Below are positions 50,601-58,983 of a stretch of 64,000 nucleotides of DNA, one piece after another. The position numbers and the translations under genes are program-made. The stretch lies in NCBI GenBank assembly GCA_004194705.1, contig SADC01000891.1, positions 33,038 through 97,037 on the forward strand. The letters run 5' to 3'. The notes beneath the pieces were generated by a model that worked only from the letters and a program-made list of their open reading frames with translations, did no database searches and was not told the DNA's origin. This DNA comes from Ditylenchus dipsaci. Its lineage: Eukaryota > Nematoda > Chromadorea > Rhabditida > Anguinidae. Position 1 is the first letter of the stretch. Every line of letters begins with the position of its first letter.

Positions 50601-53600
50601 TTTGTCTTTAAGGTTTCTTCCGAAGAGGAAGAAATTTCTTCCTCTTCCTCTTCCGACCGGAAGAAGGATGAGGAAGATGGAAGAGACGAAAATTTTGGTT
50701 GGAAGAGGGATGAGGAAGAGGAAGAGCTAAACTCAATTTGAACAGCCCTGCTTGAGATACCTTCTTTTTTCTGCTCCTTTTCCGCCAAAGTTCGGTTTAT
50801 CCGCAAAAGTCGGTCCGCAAATGTTCGTCTGCAAATGTTGCATTCGCGAAATTTGGTCCGCAAGTGTTGCGTCCGCAAAATGTTGTCCGCAAGTCTCGCC
50901 AACCCTCTGTTTCTGTATGCTAGTTCATTTAATTTACCCTATTTTTAAAATCAATAACTTTTTTCTTGACGCCATTTTAAAAAAACGATTTTTTGCCTTC
51001 AACTAATTTCATTTGGTTTGCAATATCAAAAGCAGGATTTTCCTTGTTGCTCCTGTATTTTTGATTGCTACCATACTTGCACGGGCTGCTGCCAATTTTG
51101 CACGTGCGCTGACGTCGATTTTTCACAGCCCCGCGTCCTCGGGTTTTTTACAGCTGGCTCCGGCTGCAGCCTGGCGCCTGGTGTACCAGTGATGTTTTTT
51201 CAAAAAATTTAGAAAATGTTTTAGAAAAAATTCTAAAAAATTTGTTGAATTTTCTTCTTAATTAAGTATTATTCAGATAAAATAATACGTTTTTTCATTA
51301 TAAAAACTCAATTTACAGACAAAATACCGGCGCTGGAGCCTGGTGCAGAAATTTCAAAATAGCCTGGCGCCGGCGGTGGCGCCCTAATTTCACCGCTTGC
51401 CGCCGCTGAAATTTGAAAATGCCCGGCGTCGGTCGCGGTACCGGCGTCGAACTTTCGATATTTTTCAAGATATTACACGTCCAGGTGATACATAAATTTG
51501 AGCAAGTATCACTCATTTCCAGGTGGTTGGTAACAAGAAACAATTACCTATTTTCAAATGCTGTTTTACCCGTTGGAATCCCTCCTCTTTTCGAAAGTTT
51601 TTGTTGCTAGTTTAATGCCGATAGTCGCGAACCGATAGTCACTACCAGTCTCAAGGAATCCTTATTTTACGGCTTCGGCTCTGGCTGCAGCTCCCAGATT
51701 TTTAATTTTCAGTTCCGGCTCAGGCTCCAGCTCCGAGATTTATAATTTTCAGCTCCAGCTCCGACTGCGAGCTTCCAAAAATTCGCTCCAACTCTGGCTC
51801 GGAGCCGCAGCTGTCCCCAAGACTGGTCACTACCTTGTATAAGGCATTCAAAGTATAAAGCCACCCCCAGAGGGCATCCAAAAAAAATAACCACTGTGGC
51901 TTTATTAGAAGAAATACGGTAATGTAAAAAAATAAATAAACCGGCCTTTTGAGTGATGCCTCTTTAATCAGTGCAAAATATTATTATTTAAAAAAAAATC
52001 GTGTTCTTACATAACATTTTTACTTTTTATTTTTTTGGGCTGCAGAAAATAGTGTCAGTATTCGAAAAGAATAAAAGAGAGTAAAAATTTTAAAAACTTT
52101 TAAAGTATTGTATTTTGTATGGTATAGTAGTGAAAAGTTATTGCAGGTGGTTTTTGGTGGAGTCTGCATTTCCGATGGGATCCAATTCCAGCCAAGTTCC
52201 TGGCCTCAAGGAAGTCACCCGCAGAACCTATTCCGTAAGTTAGCTAAGTGCTCCCTCTTATCTATCTGCTGTCTAGCAGCAGTGTAAACAAACAGCTTTT
52301 TAGGTCTCCCACAATGGCTGGAGGGCTTTTGGCCGCGAATCGGCAATACTTTCTGGAGGTGGGTGGATATGATCCAGGTGGTCCAATCATTTTTACCTGG
52401 TTTTGAGCACAATTAACTTTTGTGTAATTTGAGGCATGGACATTTGGGGTGGCGAGAATCTGGAGATTTCTTTTAGAGTAGGATTTTGAGGGGTGTGATA
52501 ACAATGATTTATTTGTTAGTTTAGGTGTGGATGTGTGGTGGCTCCATTGAATTTATCCCTTGTTCTCATGTGGTATGCTATTTTATTTCGAAATTTGATT
52601 TTGCTATAGCTAAAGAATGATATTACTCTTGTATGGCCAAAAAAATGACTATTTTGGGGGGTTTTCAAGCGCTCGAAATTTTTTGATAAAAAACTAATTG
52701 ACTAAAAACTAAATTTTTTGACGGCTCTGCCAAATTTGAAATCATATTTCGAGATCGAGCGCTTGACTTGACAATCCGACCCGTAGTATACATTACCCCC
52801 CCCCCCCAAACTTATGCCTTTTAAAATTAAGTAAAGAGCATCAAGATATATATTCCAGACCTCGGAAAATGTGCGTAAACTATTTATTAGTCACAACTTC
52901 TGTACGCTGGCTAACCCTGAAAGTTAAGCTTAAATTTGTTGTTTCGAAGGGTAGTTACAGCAATTTTAAAAGGTCAAGTTTTGGGGGGGGGCGGTTATTC
53001 TTTACTAGCGCCGACAATCCTATATTTTTGGAAAAATCTCGCAGATAAGTAAAGCCACACTGACTCTTATCTGCCAACGACAAAATTTGGCTTTGAAATG
53101 ACAAAAAATAATTCTGCGTGAAATTCAATCAAATAAAATTTCGTCCAAAACACTTATTTTTATTGAAAAATTACAGGGTGTCCTAAAAATTTGAAAACTT
53201 TTTAAGCTAAAATTGTATTTCTGAATTTGGAATTTTTCGGGCGACAATTTTGGTTTGGACAAACAAAATAACGATTTCTAGGCCGCGCTTTATTTCGACT
53301 TCAACCTGTCACTCTGACCATAGGGTAGGAAAGCGGAAATTGTGGAGTTGGCACCGAAAAAATTTCTAATAAAAATGCTTTGAAAACAAGTTATATCTGA
53401 AAAAAGTTTCCATTTTTCTTGGTATACCCTGTACATGAAAAACTTGAAATTTACAGGTCAAATTCTAACAAGAGAACCGATCAAACTTTACGATTCGATT
53501 CAAGAATTCTGACAAAACCATCTTGTAGAGCATAGTCGATTTACTATATAGAATTTGCCGCTATTCCATCCTAGAGAGGCTTTTGAGTACTTATGTATTT

Positions 53601-56600
53601 GGGTCCTCCACAAGTTGCTGGGTTTGAGGGTGCCTTAAACCCTTATTTATTAGTGGCCCTGTTTTGTCCCTTCCCCTCCCAATACAGCCTTGAACCCTAT
53701 TTAAATGGCTTTTCTGGTCCTTTTATGGCAAAATATTACATAAAAATGGTTTTTGAGTGCATATAAAAAAGTTGGTTTTGGGGGGGGGGGGTACAATGGA
53801 ATAGTGCCTAGATTTTTATATTTTTTTATCAGACAGAAAAAATTGAATCCGGAGACTCGAGAAACATTGAGCCACAAACTGCCTTGGTCCCCGTGTGGAC
53901 AATCTACTCTCGATATGGTGACACTCACAAAGTTAGATCCTCAGTAGTGTCCGACACTATTTTACACCCCATGTAAATAGAAAAAAGTGTTGGACCCAGT
54001 TGGGAATCGAGCCTTTGGTGTTTCACTGTATTGAAGCTTGACTATCGAAAAAATGTTTTTGAAAATCCACAGGCGTGACCAAGGAAATTTCGGTCTATTT
54101 TGACATGTTTCTCGACTCTCCAATTTCACTTTTTCTGTCTGTTAGCAAAAAATATTAAAATTCCATTATGCAAATTGAATATTCTCTACAAGATGGCAGT
54201 GTCAGAAATTTCGAGTCGTCAAGTTCGATCGGTTCCCTTGTAAGTTGTTGTTTGACAAACGCAAATATAGCCTTCTGAGCCTGTTTTATTAATTCGTGTT
54301 TTAGGGTCACATATTTCGAAGTGGACACCCATACAACATGACTGGACCCGGTGGCAATAAAGTAGTTTTATAGAGCTTTCAATTATATCCAAACCGAAAA
54401 CCTGCATTTTAAGGATGTGCATGGCACTAACTCCAAACGTTTGGCCGAGGTGTGGATGGACGATTACAAAAGGTAGGGGGATTTGCCCCTTTTCAAAACT
54501 TTTTCTAAATTAGAACTTGTTCAGACTCTACTATTTGCATCGTAATGACCTGCGACACAAGGACGTGGGCAACCTGACTGCTCGACATGAACTCCGCAAA
54601 CAACTTAACTGCAAGAGTTTCAAGTGGTATTTGGATGTAATAATTTAGCCCTCACCATACTACAGTTAATCCAAAACACCTATTCAGAATGTGATACCAG
54701 ACAAATTCATACCTGACGAAAATGTCCTCGGCTATGGAGCTGTTAGTTTTTTTATTTTCAAAATGTTTTGATTATTTTGGCCCCTTTTCTAAATGAAAAT
54801 TCAGCGTAAAAAGACTGACAAAAATGAAAAATTTTATGCACAGACGAACCTCGATTTAACGACGCTGCAAAAGTTCGTTCCCACCTCGGATCCAACATTT
54901 TCTTTACCTCAATTTTTGAAGTTTTTGATCAGTTATGATTCGTCAGTCTAGTCCGAGGTATAGCAAGGATTCCGATTTTACCGATCGTTTTTCAAAAACT
55001 AAATGATTTTGCTGAAATAACCGTAACCCTCGATTTAACGACACCTTTTTTTGAAAATAGGGTGTCGTTAAATCGAAGGTCACGAGTCAATTCAGCAAAA
55101 TCATTTTGTTTTTGAAAAACGATCGGTAAAACTGGAGTCCTTGCGATATTTCGGACTAGACTGACGAATCACAACTGATCAAAAACTTCAAAAGAAGGGA
55201 ACGAACTTTTGCTGTGTCGTTAAATCGAGGTTCGACTGTACATTGAAACTTCTAATAAAAGAGTTGACGCAAGACAAGTGAAAAATGGGCTAAACACTGG
55301 TATACCCCAGCACTCAATTCTGGTATACCCCATGATTTACCCCGTGATTGATAGCTGAGGATGTTAGCTACATGATGGTGTGAAAATTTCACGATCTAGT
55401 TCACAAAAATGTATACCTTTTAATCAAATTGAATTGAATCTTTTCGAGTGAAAATGAACACTCAAAATGATTCAAATTCTATTTTAATGAAAAGATATAC
55501 ACTTTGGTGAACGAGACCTTGAAATTTTTACACCATCGTGTAGCTAAAATCCCCAGCTTTCAATTGTGGGTAAAGTGTTGGGGTATACCAGTTTTGAGTG
55601 CTGGGGTATACCAGTTTTATACCGAAAAATGAAAACATTCAAATAAAATTCTGATCACGCCTTTTTTGAAACGCACACTCCTTTAAAGGAAATGCGGTAG
55701 TTTTTCCGGGTAGTAATAACCATTAGTAATAACCATATAGTAACCATTTGCAACTAAAACAACTGGCATACCAATTGGTAGTTCGCCGCTAAATGGCGGT
55801 TTTTATTGTATTTTCTGTCAGCTAGTTTTTTGGCAACCGTGGAGCCGACAGTTTTTTAAAAATGATTTTCTGATTGAGTTTTTTCAGTTCCGCAACCCGG
55901 AGACAGGCCTTTGCCTGGACACTTTGCAGAAAGACGAGAACTCCAATTTCAACCTGGGTGTGTTTGGATGCCAAGGTGGTGGTAGTTCGGCACAGGTAAA
56001 TTGCGCCTTTATGTCTTCATTTTGATATGCTAGTGTTCTGGTCCTGAAGTTAGAATGTTTAAGGTGTTCTCGTTGACAAAGTCCAACCAGTTCCGCCGGG
56101 AGATCAACTGCCTGAATGTGGAATGGCCGAACAGAAGAGATCCCAAGAGCGCTGTGGCCACACTGAAAGAGTGTTCCAAAAATGCGCAAACATGGAAATT
56201 GGGAGAGGTAGGAGTGCGAAAATTTGTGTGCATTTATTTTTTGGAATAATTTCAAAGGCGTAAAGGTACAACATGATATCTCCCACAATTCTTCCAGAAT
56301 TCTGATTTCACGACTTGTTTTTATAAACGGCAACACCATATCAGATTTCGCTCAAAATTTTTCAAGAAAAATAGGATTTTGATTTTGGGAGAATAAAAAG
56401 GCTCACGAAACACCTGAAAAGGCCTAAAACTTTTTTGAAGATGCCAAAAAAGGTCCGAAAGAACACGAATTTTGCCGCTACTCGGTTTTAATAAACCCCA
56501 GCCCCAAACAGCTACTCGTTTTTTTTTCAAATTTTCATATATAAAAACCAGAATTGTCTAGAAAAAAATATGAAGGACCAAGGCTTGCCGTGAACATTTT

Positions 56601-57246
56601 TTTTAGAAATCAATTTCGCCGACTATTTCTGTCTCTAAAACAATTTTTTCTGCCTCTGCTTTTTTGCTTTGCCGTGAAAAATCGTTTAACACCGAATTGA
56701 AATTTGCAGAAAACAATTTTTTTAATACAAAAAAGGTTTGTCCGGTAAAAAAACTTCCTTTGTAGTAAAAAGCCCAAATTTTTTTAAATGTTTGTTAGCT
56801 TAAAAATTTTTTGGTTTAAGCCTAACCAAGTAGAGTCAACAGGCATAAATGGTCAGGGTGTTGTTGCTTACAGAAGTTAATAAAAACTTTAATAGGCAAT
56901 TACATGCCCAAGTCCGACCTCTCCCTCCTCTTTATAAATAGGGAAAGTCCTGGGGGAAAATTTCTACTCAATTACCTTTTTGGTTTGCAGACGCTCTCAC
57001 GCTTTTATTTTCTTGCCTTTTGCTTGCTTTTTTCAAAAAAAGTTTGAGAGCAAAAACCAAATAGCAAATCTAACTTTTTAATTAAACTTTATTTGATAAC
57101 ACTTGCAGGACGGGCTGATGAAAAATGAAGCCACTGGGCTGTGCATGGACGTGGCCAGCGCCAAAAATTCTGACAATTTGCCTATGAAGGAGTGTGATAG
57201 TGGGAGTGTGACCCAGAAATGGGAGTTTGTATATGGGTCTAGTTGA
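41601..57246 (+). CDS. GALNT: polypeptide N-acetylgalactosaminyltransferase, 17 exons
   Basis: A Golgi type II membrane enzyme that starts mucin-type O-glycosylation by moving GalNAc from UDP-GalNAc to Ser/Thr. Exons: 41601-41820, 45395-45489, 45543-45654, 45940-46044, 48594-48765, 48869-48987, 52147-52234, 52304-52377, 52434-52477, 52525-52572, 54305-54361, 54414-54472, 54525-54636, 54688-54741, 55888-55995, 56064-56207 and 57109-57246, about 583 residues. The head has basic residues then a membrane helix ([18 protein letters not shown]). The catalytic part shows [31 protein letters not shown] (the DxH metal motif), [36 protein letters not shown] and CSHVGHIFR. A ricin-like lectin domain follows (GLCLD, then TWKLGE, GLCMDV, QKWEF). 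Exons 2 and 3 each need a one-base correction (near 45430 and 45632); all other junctions keep phase. Introns are packed with transposons. The isozyme subtype is not resolved. Confidence 0.93.
42000..42590. mobile_element. CTTGGTCC-family foldback in GALNT intron 1
   Basis: The outer arms ATTTTGACACTTTTAAACTG and CAGTTTAAAAGTGTTAGACT face each other. The core has GGTTTAGACCCTGATCTG and GACCCAAAGCACAGGGGATC. A pogo-like MITE (42110-42340) interrupts the left arm. Confidence 0.6.
42110..42340. mobile_element. 231-bp pogo-like MITE nested in a foldback
   Basis: TA then CAGTCGACTCTCGATATTAG at the left, and TTATATCAAGAGCTGACTG then TA at the right. It also has the family block GGGTCCGACACTTTTTTTAC. 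Confidence 0.7.
42591..43607. other. GALNT intron 1, no gene seen
   Basis: Only short open frames without motifs. AGAATCGCAGGGTTACCTGA at about 43381 is a solo piece of the TAGCCC-core foldback family. Confidence 0.35.
43608..43780. repeat. inverted copy of repeat R2
   Basis: The complement of the 28280-28690 repeat: GACTGTGACCTGAGGGAA, then CCCAGCTCTGAAAATTCACA, then ACATCGATACCC. Confidence 0.5.
44215..44944. mobile_element. hAT-like element, TSD AGTGTGAC, in GALNT intron 1
   Basis: AGTGTGAC is at 44207-44214 and 44945-44952. The ends are TAGAGTTGCTGAATA and AAGCAACTCTA. Interior arms are GGATAATTATCCGG-type words. The middle contains a diverged copy of the donor-core repeat (44530-44690). 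Confidence 0.85.
45711..45866. mobile_element. 156-bp hAT-like MITE in GALNT intron 3
   Basis: The flanks are CTTTAAAT (45703-45710) and CTTTAAGT (45867-45874), one mismatch. The ends are CAGTGCTGTAAA and TTTACAGCACTG. The interior is GGTGCCG-type words. Confidence 0.8.
46264..46850. mobile_element. foldback with TAGCCC core in GALNT intron 4
   Basis: TTAACGCGGGAAGGGCTGTG (about 46298) is mirrored by CACAGCCCTTCCCGCGTTAA (about 46795). Inside, AAGATTCAGGGCTACATGAT is mirrored by GGATAGCCCTGAATTTTAG. A hAT-like MITE has inserted near the centre. Confidence 0.7.
46432..46621. mobile_element. 190-bp hAT-like MITE, TSD GTTTACTC
   Basis: GTTTACTC is at 46424-46431 and 46622-46629. The ends are CAGGGATCCCATAT and ATATGGGATCCCTG. 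The interior has AAATAAGTAGAT words in both orientations. Confidence 0.85.
47048..47090. repeat. solo end of the TTAA-type element family
   Basis: AAGGGCATGCTCGTCGCCGA followed by TGAGAATATTTTGAAAGCG matches the terminus seen at 49246-49602 and, more loosely, at 20761. Confidence 0.5.
47210..48098. mobile_element. GC-rich hAT-like element, TSD TTTACCAC
   Basis: TTTACCAC is at 47202-47209 and 48099-48106. The left end is CAGGGATGGGTAAG and the right end is AATTAGCACTG, so the TIR match is weak. The interior is rich in GCCCCGGCACCGCCCC-type words. A second hAT-like element (47864-48062) is nested. Confidence 0.45.
47864..48062. mobile_element. 199-bp nested hAT-like MITE
   Basis: The flanks are TTTGGGTC (47856-47863) and TTTGGGGC (48063-48070), one mismatch. 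The ends are CAGGGTTCGCAATTTT and AAAATTGCGAACCCTG. The interior repeats ATGCTAG and AGCATTTTTCAAACTTT. Confidence 0.8.
49246..49602. mobile_element. piggyBac-like MITE in GALNT intron 6
   Basis: TTAA is at 49242-49245 and 49603-49606. CTGTCGCCGATGGGAATATT is mirrored by AATATTTCCATCGGCGACCG. A TA-type MITE end (GAAATACGG then TA at 49530) is nested inside. Confidence 0.6.
49733..50903. mobile_element. MULE-like element, 9-bp TSD CCTCTGTTT, tandem-repeat TIRs
   Basis: CCTCTGTTT is at 49724-49732 and 50904-50912. The left end is GGGTTGGACAGACTTGCGGA and the complement of the right end is GTTGGCGAGACTTGCGGACA. About 14 TTTGCGGACGA-type units lie on the left and about 8 inverted units on the right. 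A hAT-like element occupies most of the middle. No transposase is seen. Confidence 0.8.
50001..50750. mobile_element. 750-bp hAT-like element nested in a MULE-like element
   Basis: CTTGAGAT is at 49993-50000 and 50751-50758. The ends are CAGGGCTGTTCA and TGAACAGCCCTG. The interior has arrays of GAAGAGGAAGATGG and its complement, and a GGCCCGGTCCGGCCC block at 50340-50450. The 148-residue acidic frame on the plus strand is a by-product of the arrays. Confidence 0.85.
51060..51450. repeat. GC-rich segment related to 25250-25690
   Basis: CATACTTGCACGGGCTGCTG near the left edge and blocks of GGCGCCGGCGGTGGCGCC in the right part. No TSD is resolved. Confidence 0.4.
51646..51825. mobile_element. 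180-bp hAT-like MITE, TSD GTCACTAC
   Basis: GTCACTAC is at 51638-51645 and 51826-51833. The ends are CAGTCTCAAGGA and TCCCCAAGACTG. The interior is GGCTCCAGCTCC- and GGAGCCGCAGCT-type words. A solo TA-type MITE end (GAAATACGG then TA) follows at about 51911. Confidence 0.85.
52580..53172. other. GALNT intron 10, first part
   Basis: A C run of about 14 near 52797 and a G run of about 9 near 52984 mark the arms of a poorly defined foldback. No gene is seen. Confidence 0.35.
53170..53455. mobile_element. TIR element with TACAGGGTGTCC ends
   Basis: TTACAGGGTGTCCTAAAAAT at the left and TTTCTTGGTATACCCTGTAC at the right are inverted with gaps. The TTTGAAAACTTTTT and AAAAAGTTTCC blocks also match. 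The TA-type family is inferred. Confidence 0.5.
53456..54304. other. GALNT intron 10, second part
   Basis: No gene is seen. A G run of about 10 lies at 53779. A degraded pogo-like MITE piece (ACTCTCGATATGGTGAC, TGTCCGACACTATTTTACA) is at 53905-53965. Confidence 0.35.
54841..55238. mobile_element. 398-bp pogo-like MITE in GALNT intron 14
   Basis: CAGACGAACCTCGATTTAAC at the left and GTTAAATCGAGGTTCGACTG then TA at the right. The inner arms mirror each other through AAGTTCGTTCCCACC / GGGAACGAACTTT and TTTTACCGATCGTTTTTC / GAAAAACGATCGGTAAAA. Confidence 0.8.
55288..55630. mobile_element. foldback with CTGGTATACCCC ends and TAGCC core
   Basis: TGGTATACCCCAGCACTCAA is mirrored by TTGAGTGCTGGGGTATACCA. 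GATGTTAGCTACATGATGGT is mirrored by ACACCATCGTGTAGCTAAAA. The element is nearly fully palindromic with its centre near 55455. Confidence 0.7.
56208..57108. other. GALNT intron 16, nothing supported
   Basis: AT-rich intron without a recognisable repeat boundary. Confidence 0.35.
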
Positions 57247-58545
57247 GCATGCCTAAGTCACATTTTTGAGATTTGCTTTTTTTTTAATTTGTTTATTTAT
57301 CAAAACTAGAATTCAAAATAATTTTCCATTGCATTTGAAATTTCCTCATTACAATTTTTTAAAATAATTCATAGTTGTATAATATTATCTTGTGAAATTT
57401 ACTATGTTCCACGCGAGGGTCTAAGGACACTAAGATATAGTTTTTTTAAATAATTTTACCACTTTTTATTTATAGTATAGCTCTTAAAAAGACCCCAAAT
57501 AAAGTTTTTTGTGATCTTAGGAGGGTCGTAGCCTTTGGCCCCTTCTTCCACAATTTCAGTTCTTTTTGCTGTTTGAGCAACACGTTTGAGCCCACCCTAA
57601 CATGCGCTGGCCTACTCTGGCCTAAGCTTCGCCTACGTTAAAAAGGCTCTAATTCAAAAAGGTGGAAAAAGGTGCCAAAAGAACGCTGAACGAGTTAGAG
57701 AACGGGGTTTCATCTCCTTTTGTCTCACGGAACTCAAACTGACGCAAGATGACCACTCACTGCTTCTGAGCACTGCTCTATATGTCTCGGGGATAGGCCA
57801 GTTGACTACGCTTTTTTGCTATTTGATCACTGGAGCTGGGCAAAAGAGTATTTATGTGCATTCATGATCATGAGTCTTGCTCGGAATCATGTCTAAGGTA
57901 TGTGAGATGCGCACAGTTAACAAAACTATGTTCACATCCATCTTTTTTACTCTTTTCGAGGGCATCCAATTGCATACGGAACCTTTTTTGCCCAGTCATG
58001 CAGACCGAAACGCTAAAAAAGCGTCGTGAACTGGCCGTCGCGAACTGGCGGTGTAAAAAAACCGTCGCGAACTGGCCGTACCCCAATGTCTCCAGCTCTG
58101 AGCTGGATCCGGAGCGAATTTTTCTGAACTTCTTAGCCAGGGTCTGGCACAAATTTTGAACCCTAATCGAAGCTCAATCTGGAACCAAAATTGTTGTATG
58201 TGGGAGGTGAAGCCAGACTTGGAGCTGAAAACGGCAAATCGGAGTGAGGATAAGCTTTTTTTCTTGCGTTAGTACTACTTATAGTTTTCTTTGATATGCG
58301 CCTTATCCTCAGTCAGGATGACTAGGTGGTGATGCCAAGTTAGTTTCCCCTAAAAAAGTTTATTTGTTAGATTTTTGCATATTTTTAAGCAAAACCTAAT
58401 GGTCAGATTCCCTCTTGTTCTATTCCCAACCAGATATGCCTTGTCTAATCACTTGATTCCGATGATATTTTCTGTTCTATCATTTTTTAAATTGCATTTA
58501 TGTGATACATACAGTCCACATTCACCATCATATCCTTGCTTTATA
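57247..58545. other. intergenic; donor-core repeat copy 3 at 57820-57920
   Basis: At 57825-57915, GATCACTGGAGCTGGGCAAA, TGAGTCTTGCTCGGAATCAT and CATGTCTAAG|GTATGTGAG (GT at 57898) then ATGCGCAC repeat the core found at 13377, 15532 and 59417. The rest shows no gene. Confidence 0.45.
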
Positions 58546-58784
58546 CCGTATTTCCTCTAATATAACGGCCCCTAAAAATCAAAAAATCATGTTTGTGGCA
58601 TTGTGTTTATGACCCATTTTTATAAAACTTCTATTGGGCAAGTAACCTCTAAATTTGTAGCTCATCTCGTTGGCTACAAAATGAGTGGTAACTTGGGTTT
58701 TAGCTGTTGTCAAAAAGTGGATCAAAAACAAAATGCCACAAACACTATTTTGAATCAAGGGCCGTTATATTAGAGGCAATACGG
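58546..58784. mobile_element. 239-bp TA-flanked MITE (CCGTATT family)
   Basis: TA then CCGTATTTCCTCTAATATAA at the left, and TTATATTAGAGGCAATACGG then TA at the right. The whole interior aligns with the copy in SERCA intron 7. Confidence 0.8.
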
Positions 58785-58983
58785 TAATTACTGCTCAATG
58801 CACCTCTCACTAATTTATTGCCTTTTCTTGTGTTAATTTAAAAAAGGGGATTCGGTTAAATAAAGCATTTAATTTTGATTAGTAAAATGTAGTGCTAATT
58901 TAGTTGTAAAACTTGGTATATTTGCATGTTATATAATTTCTGTTTCAAAATTTTTTATTTACCATTCAGTTTGTATATCGAAA

